DNA of 17,050 bases from SpSt-77 sp049972045 (GCA_049972045.1 JBMFKS010000065.1:1-17050), one strand, 5' to 3'. Positions 4,796 to 12,592 are shown, numbered from the stretch's first letter. Notes: generated by a model not told the origin, from the sequence alone. Made by a program: numbers and translations.

Positions 4796-6958
4796 ATGGA
4801 AAGTCGCACCTTCATAACCCGGTTGGGGGACCATACCCTCACCCTGCAAACGGGCCATCTGGCCCTGCAGGCCGGTGGCGCCGTCACCATCCGCTGCGGT
4901 GACACCGTCCTGCTGGCTACCGCTACTATGTCCGCCGAGGAGCGGGAAGGGATAGATTTCTTCCCGCTGACGGTGGACTTTGAGGAGCGACTCTACGCGG
5001 CCGGCCGCATTCCCGGCTCCTTCCAGCGCCGGGAGGGCCGCCCCCCCGAGAGCGCCATCCTCGTCGCCCGCCTGACCGACCGTCCCCTGCGCCCGCTGTT
5101 CCCCAAGGACATGCGGCATGAGGTACAGATTATCGTCACGCCCCTCTCGCAGGACGAGGAGCATCAAGCGGACATCCTCTCCATCATCGCCGCCTCTGCC
5201 GCTCTGACGATTTCCGACATCCCCTTCGGAGGGCCGGTCGGCGCCGCGCGCATCGGCTACATAGACGGCCGATTGGTGGTCAACCCCACCATCCCGGAGA
5301 TGGAGCGCAGTCTCCTGGACCTGCGGCTGGCAGGGACCGCCGAGGCCATCCTGATGGTGGAGGCCGGCGCCAACGAGGTGTCCGAAGAGATCATCCTGGA
5401 GGCGCTCCGGCTGGGCCATCAGGCCATCCAGGACGTAATCGCCATCCAGCAGGAGATGCGGCAGGCGGTGGGCAAGCCCAAGCGCGACTACGTCTCCCAC
5501 GCCGTCCCGGGGCCACTGATCGCCCAGGTGCGGGAGCACGTCGGCGACCGTCTGCTCTCCGCCCTCTACGACGCGCCGGATAAGGCGGCTCGCAACGCTG
5601 CCATCAACGGCCTGATGAACGAACTGAAGGAGCAGTTCGGGGAGACGACCGAACCGCTGCTGGTCTGGCAGGCGTTTGAGGAAGTTATGCGGGAGGTGGT
5701 CCGGCGGCGCATTCTGGAAGACGGCGTGCGCGTGGATGGGCGAGACCCGTACACCATCCGGCCCCTCTCCGCGCAGGTGGGGCTCCTGCCCCGCACCCAC
5801 GGCTCCGGCCTCTTCACCCGTGGCGAGACCCAGGTCCTCTCCGTGGCGACGCTGGGCACCCCCCGGGAGGAGCAATTGTTGGACGACCTCTCCCCCGAGG
5901 AGACGAAGCGGTACATGCACCACTACAACTTCCCGCCCTACAGCACCGGCGAGACCCGCCCGCTGCGGGGTCCGGGGCGGCGGGAGATCGGCCACGGCGC
6001 GCTGGCGGAGCGGGCGCTCCTGCCCGTCATCCCGCCGGAGGACGAGTTCCCGTATACCATCCGCGTCGTCAGCGAGGTCCTCTCGTCCAACGGCTCCACC
6101 TCTATGGCCTCCGTCTGCGGCTCCACCCTGGCGCTCATGGATGCCGGGGTGCCCATCCAGGCCCACGTCGCGGGCATCGCGATGGGACTGGTCAAGGAGG
6201 GGGACCGCTACCGCATCTTGACCGACATCCTGGGGATGGAGGACCACCTGGGCGATATGGACTTCAAGGTCGCCGGGACGGAGAAGGGGATCACCGCCCT
6301 GCAAATGGACATCAAGATCAAGGGCATCTCCGACCGGATTATGGCCGAGGCCCTGGAGCAGGCCCGCCAGGCCCGCCTGCAGATTCTGGACGTCCTGCGC
6401 CAGACCATTCCGGCGCCCCGCCCGGAACTCTCCCCCTACGCCCCGCGCATGCTCATCCTGCACGTGGACCCGGACAAACTGGGCGCAGTCATCGGCACCG
6501 GTGGCAAGACCGTCCGGGCCATCCAGGATGAATGCGATGTCAAAGTGGACATTGAGGACGACGGCACCATCTACATCGCTTCCACCAACCGGGAGGGCGC
6601 CTGTCGGGCTGAGGAGATCATCCGCCGCCTGACGGAGGTCCCAGCCGTCGGCAAGGTCTATACGGGTCGCGTTGTGCGCATCACCGACTTCGGCGTCTTT
6701 GTAGAACTGGCCCCCGGCACTGACGGCCTGGTCCATATCTCCCAACTCTCCGACCGTCCGGTCACCAACATCCGGGACGTGGTGGACATCGGCGATGAGA
6801 TTATGGTCATGGTGACGGACATTGACCCGGACGGGAAGATTCGCCTGTCCCGGCGGGCCGTGCTGGAGGGGTGGACGCCGGAGGAGGCTCGCCTGCGGGA
6901 CCGGGTGCCGGCAGGCCGCAACCACGGCGACCGCAAGGCTCCCCCTCGCCGCCGATGA
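4796..6958 (+). CDS. pnp: Polyribonucleotide nucleotidyltransferase (PNPase)
   Basis: PNPase is a trimeric 3'-to-5' phosphorolytic exoribonuclease central to mRNA decay. The 720-residue product has the full order: RNase PH domain 1 (about 10-145), helical linker (about 150-300), RNase PH domain 2 (about 310-530), KH (about 552-612, with GTGG at 567-570) and S1 (about 617-690, DFGVFVELAPGTDGLVHISQ). The acidic catalytic cluster is in GMEDHLGDMDFKVAGT near 480-495, with D483, D487 and D489. ATG 4796 is preceded by GGAGGAGGT at 4786-4794 and matches the family N-terminus; in-frame starts at 4736 and later lie within the leader hairpins. The C-terminal tail is short and basic (APPRRR). Translation probably depends on the leader switch. 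Confidence 0.98.
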   Translation: MESRTFITRLGDHTLTLQTGHLALQAGGAVTIRCGDTVLLATATMSAEEREGIDFFPLTVDFEERLYAAGRIPGSFQRREGRPPESAILVARLTDRPLRPLFPKDMRHEVQIIVTPLSQDEEHQADILSIIAASAALTISDIPFGGPVGAARIGYIDGRLVVNPTIPEMERSLLDLRLAGTAEAILMVEAGANEVSEEIILEALRLGHQAIQDVIAIQQEMRQAVGKPKRDYVSHAVPGPLIAQVREHVGDRLLSALYDAPDKAARNAAINGLMNELKEQFGETTEPLLVWQAFEEVMREVVRRRILEDGVRVDGRDPYTIRPLSAQVGLLPRTHGSGLFTRGETQVLSVATLGTPREEQLLDDLSPEETKRYMHHYNFPPYSTGETRPLRGPGRREIGHGALAERALLPVIPPEDEFPYTIRVVSEVLSSNGSTSMASVCGSTLALMDAGVPIQAHVAGIAMGLVKEGDRYRILTDILGMEDHLGDMDFKVAGTEKGITALQMDIKIKGISDRIMAEALEQARQARLQILDVLRQTIPAPRPELSPYAPRMLILHVDPDKLGAVIGTGGKTVRAIQDECDVKVDIEDDGTIYIASTNREGACRAEEIIRRLTEVPAVGKVYTGRVVRITDFGVFVELAPGTDGLVHISQLSDRPVTNIRDVVDIGDEIMVMVTDIDPDGKIRLSRRAVLEGWTPEEARLRDRVPAGRNHGDRKAPPRRR

Positions 6959-6969
6959 TCTTGGAGGGA

Positions 6970-6996
6970 ACCGTCACCTCCCGGGTGACGGTCACC
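6970..6996 (+). promoter_or_regulatory. Inverted repeat between pnp and lepB
   Basis: ACCGTCACC (6970-6978) pairs perfectly with GGTGACGGT (6984-6992), loop TCCCG. The right arm also belongs to a second perfect palindrome, GGTGACGGTCACC (6984-6996). No T-run follows, so this is a weak terminator candidate; an RNA processing stem or a protein-binding palindrome is equally possible. Confidence 0.45.
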
Positions 6997-7017
6997 TGAC
7001 TTCGCGAGGAGCGACCG

Positions 7018-7596
7018 ATGTCTGATTCTGATCCAGAACTCCCTTCTCCTACGCCCGATAGCGGCACACCGAAGCCCCTGGCAGGATTCCTGCGGAGCGC
7101 TCTTCGGGAACTGGTGGAGACCGTTCTCCCCGCCGTCCTCATTGCCCTCTTCATCAACGCGTTTCTGGCCCAGGCGACGGTGGTGCGCGGCCAGAGTATG
7201 GAGCCCACCCTCCACGACAACGAGCGGGTGCTGGTAGAGAAAATCTCCTACCGGCTGATCGGTGGGCCCCGTCGGGGGGATGTGGTTGTCTTGCGTCTGG
7301 AGGGGGCGCACGACATGCTCATCAAGCGGGTGGTGGCGCTCCCCGGGGAGACGGTCGCCGTCCAGGGTGGGCAGGTCTTCGTGAACGGTGTGCCGTTGAC
7401 GGAGCCGTGGGCGGTCCGGCAGGGCGGCCCCGACTACCCGCCGACCCTCGTCCCGGAGGGGCATGTTTTCGTTATGGGTGACAACCGGGGCCACTCCAAC
7501 GACTCCCGCTCTTTCGGCCCGGTGCCGCTCAAGAACATCGTCGGGCATGCCGTCTTTATCTACTGGCCGCCGGATGAGGTGGGGCCGGTGCGATAG
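7018..7596 (+). CDS. lepB: Signal peptidase I
   Basis: This membrane serine protease of family S26 removes signal peptides from secreted proteins. The 192-residue product has one membrane segment at about 33-52, then the nucleophile motif GQSMEPTL with Ser60, the general-base motif LIKRVVALPGE with Lys103, and the conserved box VMGDNRGHSNDSRSFGPV (residues 152-169). The Pro/Ser-rich N-terminus (residues 1-20) is probably cytoplasmic. GAGGAG at 7006-7011 precedes ATG 7018 with good spacing. It lies 59 bases after pnp and is probably in the same transcript. Confidence 0.96.
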   Translation: MSDSDPELPSPTPDSGTPKPLAGFLRSALRELVETVLPAVLIALFINAFLAQATVVRGQSMEPTLHDNERVLVEKISYRLIGGPRRGDVVVLRLEGAHDMLIKRVVALPGETVAVQGGQVFVNGVPLTEPWAVRQGGPDYPPTLVPEGHVFVMGDNRGHSNDSRSFGPVPLKNIVGHAVFIYWPPDEVGPVR

Positions 7597-7654
7597 GGGC
7601 GGATCGCCGGAAAGCGCTCACGCCTGGGTACTTGCAGCGTTCGGGAGGTGCTGA

Positions 7655-8449
7655 ATGCCGGTGGAATCTGCACCCATACGGGCAAATCAGATTGAAGGGC
7701 TCCGGGAGATGATCCTGGAGGTTCTCACGGAAGTGGAGGAGCGCCGGGTCCCTCGGGAACTCCTGGTTGACGTTGAGGCGCTTCGCCGTTCTCCTGCCGG
7801 CGCTTTTATCCGGATGGAGAACGAAATCCAACGCCTGAGCGAAGGCCAGGAGTCCCTGCGGGCCGAGATGCGGGAAGGCCAGGAGGCCTTGTGGAAGGCT
7901 ATAGAGTCCCTGCGGGCCGAGATGCGGGAAGGCCAGGAGTCCCTGCGGGCTGAGATGCGGGAGGGCCAGGAGTCCCTGCGGGCTGAGATGCGGGAGGGCC
8001 AGGAGGCCTTGTGGAAGGCTATAGAGTCCCTGCGGGCCGAGATGCGGGAGGGCCAGGAGTCCCTGCGGGCCGAGATGCGGGAGGTTCAGGAATCCCTGCG
8101 GGCCGAGATGCGGGAGGTTCAGGAATCCCTGCGGGCCGAGATGCGGGAGGTTCAGGAGTCCCTGCGGGCCGAAATGCGGGAGGTTCAGGAGTCCCTACGG
8201 GCCGAAATGCGGGAGGGCCAGGAGTCCCTACGGGCCGAGATGCGGGAGGGCCAGGAATCCCTGCGGGCGGAGTGGAGACGAGACCTCTCTAGCTTTGAAA
8301 AACTGATGGAGGCCCGGTTTGCTGCCATAGAGACCCGATTTGATGCGCTGGAGCAGCGCATCGCTCGCACGGACTTTTGGGTGAAATTTTTCGCTGGCCT
8401 GGTCTCTGCGCTATTTGTTGCCCAACTGGTTCTGACCTTTATCCGGTAG
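7655..8449 (+). CDS. Coiled-coil protein with 12 hendecad repeats and a C-terminal membrane anchor
   Basis: Function not recognised. The 264-residue protein has an N-terminal helical part (1-60, with IEGLREMILEVLTEVEERRV), then at residues 66-207 twelve copies of ESLRAEM-REGQ/REVQ, an 11-residue unit, with a seven-residue insert (EALWKAI plus neighbour) after copies 1 and 4. Next is a heptad-like stretch (FEKLMEARFAAIETRFDALEQRI) and one C-terminal membrane helix (about 241-263) ending in FIR. The topology predicts a long cytoplasmic rod anchored at its C-terminus. GGAGG at 7644-7648 lies six bases before ATG 7655. The DNA of the repeats is nearly identical, so copy number may vary between strains. 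It sits between lepB and the AI-2E fusion. Confidence 0.85.
   Translation: MPVESAPIRANQIEGLREMILEVLTEVEERRVPRELLVDVEALRRSPAGAFIRMENEIQRLSEGQESLRAEMREGQEALWKAIESLRAEMREGQESLRAEMREGQESLRAEMREGQEALWKAIESLRAEMREGQESLRAEMREVQESLRAEMREVQESLRAEMREVQESLRAEMREVQESLRAEMREGQESLRAEMREGQESLRAEWRRDLSSFEKLMEARFAAIETRFDALEQRIARTDFWVKFFAGLVSALFVAQLVLTFIR
7850..8275 (+). repeat. In-gene 33-bp tandem repeat, 12 units with two 21-bp inserts
   Basis: The unit starts GAGTCCCTGCGGGCCGAGAT and is 33 bases, repeated from 7850 to 8275. Two 21-base inserts, 120 bases apart, show that an 11+18+11-codon block was itself duplicated. Units 6 to 9 share the GTT (Val) variant, indicating a later local expansion. Because 33 is a multiple of three the reading frame survives gain or loss of units. 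Confidence 0.93.
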
Positions 8450-8467
8450 CGGAAGTCATCACGATCC

Positions 8468-10510
8468 ATGAGCGCGGAACCGGTCCGACGCTGGGATGTG
8501 GGCACCAAGCGCCTGGTGGGGACAGCGGTTTTCATCATCCTGGCGCTGATTGTGTACCGCTTCCGGGGAGTTCTGCCGCCGCTGATCCTGGCCTTTCTGC
8601 TGGCCTTCATCCTGGACCCGGTGGTGGACTTCCTGGAGCAGCGGGCGCGCATCCCCCGCACCGGGGCCACCGCGCTGGTCTTTCTGGTGCTTGTCGCGGC
8701 GGCGGCGACGGCGCCGGTCATTGCGGTGCCGCCGGTCGTGCGGGCGGTAACGTCGCTGAACCTGGATTTTGTCCGCATCGCGGCCCAACTGGACCGCTTC
8801 TTCGCCCAGCCCGTCCAGGTCCTGCAGTGGCAGATTGACCTGCGGGACGTCTATCAAGAGTTCCAGCAGGGTCTCCGCCAGTTCCTGACGGCTGTCGCAA
8901 CGGGGACGGTCAACTTCGTCGTCGGCTTCGTCTCCACTCTGTTCTGGGTCATTTTCATCCTGCTATCATCCTTCTACCTGACCCGGGACGCCGATCGCAT
9001 TGTGGCCTGGCTGGACAATCTGGCCCCCGGGTCGTTCCGGGAGGACTTGGTTCGGCTGCGCCACGAGATTACCAAAGTCTGGAATGCTTTCCTGCGGGGG
9101 CAACTGATTCTGGGGCTGTTTATCGCCGTCATCACGACGGTGGTCAACACGGCCATCGGGTTGCCCAATGCCCCCGCTTTGGGTCTTCTGGCGGGCGTGC
9201 TGGAGTTTATCCCGAACATCGGGCCGACCATCGCCGCCATTCCAGCCATTCTGATCGCCCTCTTCCAGGGGTCGTACTGGTTGCCGCTGAGCAACTTCTG
9301 GTTCGCCGTCCTGGTCGCAGGGGTCTACGTCCTGATTCAGCAGGTGGAAGCGAACCTGCTGATTCCCCGGATTATGGGGCGGGGGCTGAACCTCCACCCG
9401 CTGGTGGTGCTGGTGGCCGTCATCCTGGGAGGTAGTCTGGCGGGAGTGCTGGGCGTGCTCATCGCCGCCCCCACTGTGGCGACGCTGCGGGTGCTGGGGG
9501 AGTACATCTACCGCCGCCTGACCGACCAGGAGCCGTTCCCGGCGGCTCCTGAGCGGCCCCTGCCCCGCCCATGGCTGGGCCGCCGCCTCTGGGACCGCAT
9601 CCGGCGGCGGCTGCTGGCCCGCCGCTGGCGCGTCCGCCCAGCCCGCCCGGAGGACCGGGCCGATATGGAGGCCATCTGCGCGCCGATGGGGGGTGGAGAG
9701 GATTACATCCCCCAGGTCTGGGACGAGTGGCTGGCGGACCCGGAGGGAGAATTCTCCGTGGTGGAACTGGACGGGCGGGTGGTGGCGCTGGCGAAACTGA
9801 GCCATATCGCCGGTGACGAGTGGTGGCTGGAGGGAATGCGGGTCCACCCGAATTATCGCCGTCTGGGAGTGTCCCGTCTTCTTCAGGCCCATCAGTTGCA
9901 GTTGGCGGAACGGTTGGGGGTCGGAGTGGTGCGCTTCGCCACCGCGTCCTACAACCGACCCATCCACCGCAACGCCCTTCGGGACGGTTTCCGGCGGATA
10001 GCGGAGTTCTGGCGCTACAGCGCCGACGCGCTGCCGGGCCCTCATGCCTTCCGCCGTCTGGGGGACGACGACCTGGAGGCGGCCTGGAGCCTGATAGAGG
10101 ACTCCCCCATCCGGCGGGCTTCCGGGGGCCTCTACGAGACGGGCTGGCGGTGGCAGCAATTGACGAAAGACCGCCTGGCGGCCCACATCGCCGCAGGCCA
10201 GGTCTGGGGAGTGGACCTGGACGGGCGGCTGGCCGCGCTGGCGGTGGTCCTCGCCGACCCGGGGGAGGAGCGCCTGCCTGTCGGCTACGTGGACGGCACT
10301 CCCGAGGGGCTGAAGGCGCTGGCCTGGGGCCTGCGTCTCCTGGCCTACCAGCAGGGCTATCCGAAGGTACGGGTTTTCTCCGTAGCTGATCCGGCTCTTC
10401 TGGAGGCCCTCCGGTCGGCGGGCCTGACCCCCGACCGGGAATTCTCGTTGTACATCTTTGAAAAACCGATGAAAGGAGACCAAAATGGAAGAAATAGAAG
10501 TTCTGGCTGA
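8468..10510 (+). CDS. AI-2E family (PerM-like) membrane protein fused to GNAT acetyltransferase-like domains
   Basis: A 680-residue fusion. Residues 1-350 are a complete AI-2E/PerM-type membrane protein: eight or so helices, VLPPLILAFLLAFILDPVVD early, LLAGVLEFIPNIGPTIAAIP (240-259), and NLLIPRIMGRGLNLHPLVVL. A Pro/Arg-rich linker (350-385) leads to a GNAT domain (about 386-515), with acetyl-CoA loop motif MRVHPNYRRLGVSRLL (457-472) and NRPIHRNALRDGFRR. A second GNAT-like half (525-667) has no clear acetyl-CoA loop. No ATG, GTG or TTG start is evident in the linker, so one polypeptide is likely. The start ATG 8468 has only a weak GGAAG upstream. Family members export small molecules or ions; the substrate is unknown, and modification of it by the soluble part is speculation. 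Confidence 0.88.
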   Translation: MSAEPVRRWDVGTKRLVGTAVFIILALIVYRFRGVLPPLILAFLLAFILDPVVDFLEQRARIPRTGATALVFLVLVAAAATAPVIAVPPVVRAVTSLNLDFVRIAAQLDRFFAQPVQVLQWQIDLRDVYQEFQQGLRQFLTAVATGTVNFVVGFVSTLFWVIFILLSSFYLTRDADRIVAWLDNLAPGSFREDLVRLRHEITKVWNAFLRGQLILGLFIAVITTVVNTAIGLPNAPALGLLAGVLEFIPNIGPTIAAIPAILIALFQGSYWLPLSNFWFAVLVAGVYVLIQQVEANLLIPRIMGRGLNLHPLVVLVAVILGGSLAGVLGVLIAAPTVATLRVLGEYIYRRLTDQEPFPAAPERPLPRPWLGRRLWDRIRRRLLARRWRVRPARPEDRADMEAICAPMGGGEDYIPQVWDEWLADPEGEFSVVELDGRVVALAKLSHIAGDEWWLEGMRVHPNYRRLGVSRLLQAHQLQLAERLGVGVVRFATASYNRPIHRNALRDGFRRIAEFWRYSADALPGPHAFRRLGDDDLEAAWSLIEDSPIRRASGGLYETGWRWQQLTKDRLAAHIAAGQVWGVDLDGRLAALAVVLADPGEERLPVGYVDGTPEGLKALAWGLRLLAYQQGYPKVRVFSVADPALLEALRSAGLTPDREFSLYIFEKPMKGDQNGRNRSSG

Positions 10511-10655
10511 AACCGACAACTACAGCATCTGGCGGACCGAGGAGCCGGACGGCGAGATAACGTATCATCTGGAGTTCGGAAGCGTCACCGTCCACTTCTT
10601 TGAAGAGGAGTGGGAGGAGTTTCTGGACCTGATCGGCCAGTTGCGGCAGCAGTAG
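10485..10655 (+). CDS. Small acidic protein of 56 residues
   Basis: ATG 10485 follows a good Shine-Dalgarno (AAAGGAG, about ten bases upstream). It encodes MEEIEVLAETDNYSIWRTEE and continues to FFEEEWEEFLDLIGQLRQQ, stopping at TAG 10653-10655. The first 26 bases overlap the end of the fusion gene in another frame, which suggests coupling. The product is strongly acidic and rich in aromatic residues, with no membrane segment; a small beta-strand-plus-helix fold is plausible. I do not recognise a named family. It ends only four bases before the DUF3786 gene, so the two may act together. Confidence 0.78.
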   Translation: MEEIEVLAETDNYSIWRTEEPDGEITYHLEFGSVTVHFFEEEWEEFLDLIGQLRQQ

Positions 10656-10659
10656 CCCT

Positions 10660-11307
10660 ATGTTGAGACCGGGAGGACATCCGGCCGGACTCCAGGAGTG
10701 GTACGACAAACTGGCCCCGCGCGTCGCCGGCGCGCGGGAGCAGTTGCGCGCGGTTCCGCTCCACAAACTGGAACTGCGCAGCGGTGCCACCCTGGATCCG
10801 GAGGGCATGCTGCGCTTGTCATTCTTCTGGAGGGACTACCGGGTCGGCCCGCCGGACTTCGTTGTCCGGCGGGCGGACACCGGGGAGGAGCCGTCGTCCT
10901 TCATCCAGGCCCTCATCCTCACCTACCTGGTGACTGCCGACGGCACCACCCCGTCCCGGCGGTGGGTTGCCTTTCACAGCCTGCCCGACGGAATGTTCTA
11001 CGCGCAGGCCTTTCGCGGTTATGCCGAGGACCGTCTGGTCCGGGAACTGGGGGAGCAGGGACTGGAAGGGTTCCGCCGGGCCGGTGAACGACTGGGCGGG
11101 GAACCGCTGGACCTGGGGGATGCGGGGTATATCTTCGCGATCCTGCCGCGCATCCATCTGGCGGCCATCTACTGGCTGGGGGATGAGGACTTCCCTCCCC
11201 GCGCCTCCATCCTCTTTGAGGATTCTGCCGCCCACTACATGCCCACTGACGGCCTGGCTATCCTGGGCAGCCAGTTGGTGACGCAAATCCTCCGCGCGGC
11301 CCAGTAA
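10660..11307 (+). CDS. DUF3786 domain-containing protein
   Basis: The 215-residue product matches the DUF3786 pattern as I know it: a central LILTYLVTADGTTPSRRWVA, then SLPDGMFYAQAF, then DAGYIFAILPRIHLAAIYWL and the terminal DEDFPPRASILFEDSAAHYM followed by LAILGSQLV. No catalytic function is established for this family, which is frequent in Chloroflexota, clostridia and methanogens. No membrane segment or signal peptide is seen. The ATG at 10660 has no clear Shine-Dalgarno and is four bases after the previous stop, so reinitiation is likely; a slightly later start cannot be excluded. A 7-bp repeat array starts immediately after its TAA. Confidence 0.85.
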   Translation: MLRPGGHPAGLQEWYDKLAPRVAGAREQLRAVPLHKLELRSGATLDPEGMLRLSFFWRDYRVGPPDFVVRRADTGEEPSSFIQALILTYLVTADGTTPSRRWVAFHSLPDGMFYAQAFRGYAEDRLVRELGEQGLEGFRRAGERLGGEPLDLGDAGYIFAILPRIHLAAIYWLGDEDFPPRASILFEDSAAHYMPTDGLAILGSQLVTQILRAAQ

Positions 11308-11345
11308 TCTGTGGTCTGTGGTCGGTCGTCCGTGGTCTGTGGTCT
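11308..11345. repeat. Short 7-bp repeat array (GTCTGTG type)
   Basis: TCTGTG, GTCTGTG, GTCGGTC, GTCCGTG, GTCTGTG and a partial unit directly follow the TAA of the DUF3786 gene and stop just before the Shine-Dalgarno of the next gene. The unit matches the larger array at 3493-3624 in the same orientation on the plus strand. Confidence 0.88.
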
Positions 11346-11356
11346 AAAGGAGCCGG

Positions 11357-11998
11357 ATGCTGGGATTATCACCCGTGACGTTTCTGGCGCGGCTGATTGT
11401 CCTGCTGGTGGGGATGCCCATCCACGAATGGGCCCACGCGTGGTCGGCCCACGAACTGGGGGACGACACCCCCCGCTGGGAGGGCCGGCTGAGCCTGAAT
11501 CCCCTGGCCCATCTGGATATCCTGGGGGCCATCCTGATCCTGCTGACCGGTTTTGGCTGGGCCAAACCGGTGCCGGTCAACCCTTACCGGATGCGGACGT
11601 CACCCCGGGCGGGGATGGCCCTTTCCGCCTTCGCCGGGCCTGCTTCCAACCTGGTGCTGGCGATGCTTTGCGCGCTGCCTTTCCGGCTGGGGTGGATTCC
11701 CCTGGCGGATATTGAGTTCACGCGTCTGAATCTGGCGACGCTTCTGTTCCTTATCGCGGACGTCAGCCTGAACCTGGCCCTCTTCAACCTGCTCCCCTTC
11801 TTCCCGCTGGACGGGGAGAAGGTGCTGGTGGGAGTTCTGCCTCCCCGGTGGGGGGACGCGCTTCTCTCCTTCCGCCCCTATAGCCCCTACGTTCTGCTGG
11901 GACTGCTCTTCCTGCTCCCCTACCTGGGCCTGGACCTCATCGGCATCCTGATCCATCGGGTGAAGATCCCCCTCCAGATGCTTCTGTTCTGGCTGTGA
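11357..11998 (+). CDS. M50-family (site-2-protease-like) membrane metalloprotease
   Basis: An intramembrane zinc metalloprotease of the short S2P-like group, 213 residues, with no PDZ domain. The zinc motif is HEWAH (H23, E24, H27) within the first membrane segment; the third ligand is probably D152 in NLLPFFPLDGEKV. Group marks are GRLSLNPLAHLDILG and FGWAKPVPVNP. Five or six membrane segments are visible, ending in a hydrophobic C-terminus. AAGGAG at 11347-11352 precedes ATG 11357. Its TGA overlaps the next start (TGATG), so the HD protein is translationally coupled. The substrate is unknown; no anti-sigma factor is nearby. Confidence 0.93.
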   Translation: MLGLSPVTFLARLIVLLVGMPIHEWAHAWSAHELGDDTPRWEGRLSLNPLAHLDILGAILILLTGFGWAKPVPVNPYRMRTSPRAGMALSAFAGPASNLVLAMLCALPFRLGWIPLADIEFTRLNLATLLFLIADVSLNLALFNLLPFFPLDGEKVLVGVLPPRWGDALLSFRPYSPYVLLGLLFLLPYLGLDLIGILIHRVKIPLQMLLFWL

Positions 11999-12516
11999 TG
12001 GGGCAGGCGACCTATCGGGTACGTCAGTTCTTCGCCGCACTGACGGCCCCGTTGGTGCGGGGGGATGCCGCCGTCGTCACGCAGGTGCTCTCTCCGGCCC
12101 AGCAGGCTCTTTTCTATCGGATGTCGGCGGCGGACCGTCGCCATGCGCTGAGGGTCTACCAGGCACTGGCGGAGCAGGGGGCCCGGCCGGAGGACCTGCT
12201 GGTAGCCGCGCTGCTGCACGACGTGGGGAAGGCCGCCGGCCCCCCGCCCCTCTGGGTGCGGGTGGCTGGAGTGTTGCTGGAGCGATGGGCCCCCGGCTGG
12301 CTGGAGCGGCTGGGCGCCGGGAACCCCCAGGGATGGCGACGCCCGTTTGTGCTCTACCGGCAGCATGCGGACATTGGGGCGGAGTGGGCGGCTCAGGCGG
12401 GATGCTCTCCCCTCACCGTCGCCCTCATCCGCCGCCATCACGAACCCCCGGGCCCGCCGAAGACCGAGGAGGATCGCCTCCTGGCTCTGCTCCGGGAGGC
12501 CGATGGGCAGGCGTAA
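11998..12516 (+). CDS. HD-domain protein (putative metal-dependent phosphohydrolase)
   Basis: The 172-residue protein has the HD signature: H49 (RRHAL), H74-D75 in ALLHDVGK, extra histidines H123 and H147/H148 in ALIRRHHEP, and D169 near the C-terminus (READGQA). This set can bind one or two metals and usually indicates a nucleotide or phosphate-ester hydrolase. Length and lack of partner domains suggest a stand-alone enzyme; the substrate is unknown. The ATG at 11998 shares its A with the TGA of the protease gene (TGATG), preferred over the GTG at 11995. The frequent HD-with-S2P neighbourhood suggests linked functions, but no role can be assigned. Confidence 0.88.
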   Translation: MGQATYRVRQFFAALTAPLVRGDAAVVTQVLSPAQQALFYRMSAADRRHALRVYQALAEQGARPEDLLVAALLHDVGKAAGPPPLWVRVAGVLLERWAPGWLERLGAGNPQGWRRPFVLYRQHADIGAEWAAQAGCSPLTVALIRRHHEPPGPPKTEEDRLLALLREADGQA

Positions 12517-12519
12517 AAA

Positions 12520-12548
12520 CCACGAATGATTTGTCGTGTCCTTCGTGG
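12520..12548. repeat. Short CCACGAA palindrome after the HD gene
   Basis: CCACGAA (12520-12526) and TTCGTGG (12542-12548) are exact inverted copies; the region between carries TCGTGTCC, as in the larger palindromes at 1094-1150 and 16661-16770. It appears to be a degenerate member of that family, sitting four bases after the HD gene stop. Confidence 0.6.
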
Positions 12549-12592
12549 ATCAAATCTCTGCACGCTCTGGAATCCAATCACAGGAGGCCAGC

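Noticed and set aside
4760..6925. Very long open frame on the minus strand opposite pnp (721 codons)
   Set aside because: It mirrors the codon positions of pnp in GC-rich DNA, has no family motifs, and pnp is certain on the other strand.
7850..8275. CRISPR-like array of 33-bp repeats
   Set aside because: Units abut without unique spacers and are in frame within a coding sequence; no cas genes are present.
8011..8292. Collagen-like Gly-rich frame (AGRDAGG repeats) in the coiled-coil gene
   Set aside because: A 33-bp repeat leaves alternative frames open; the main frame has an SD, a coherent helix pattern and a membrane anchor.
8966..10519. Long minus-strand open frame (517 codons) opposite the AI-2E fusion
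   Set aside because: Low-complexity Gln/Pro/Arg composition without recognisable motifs; shadow of the real gene.
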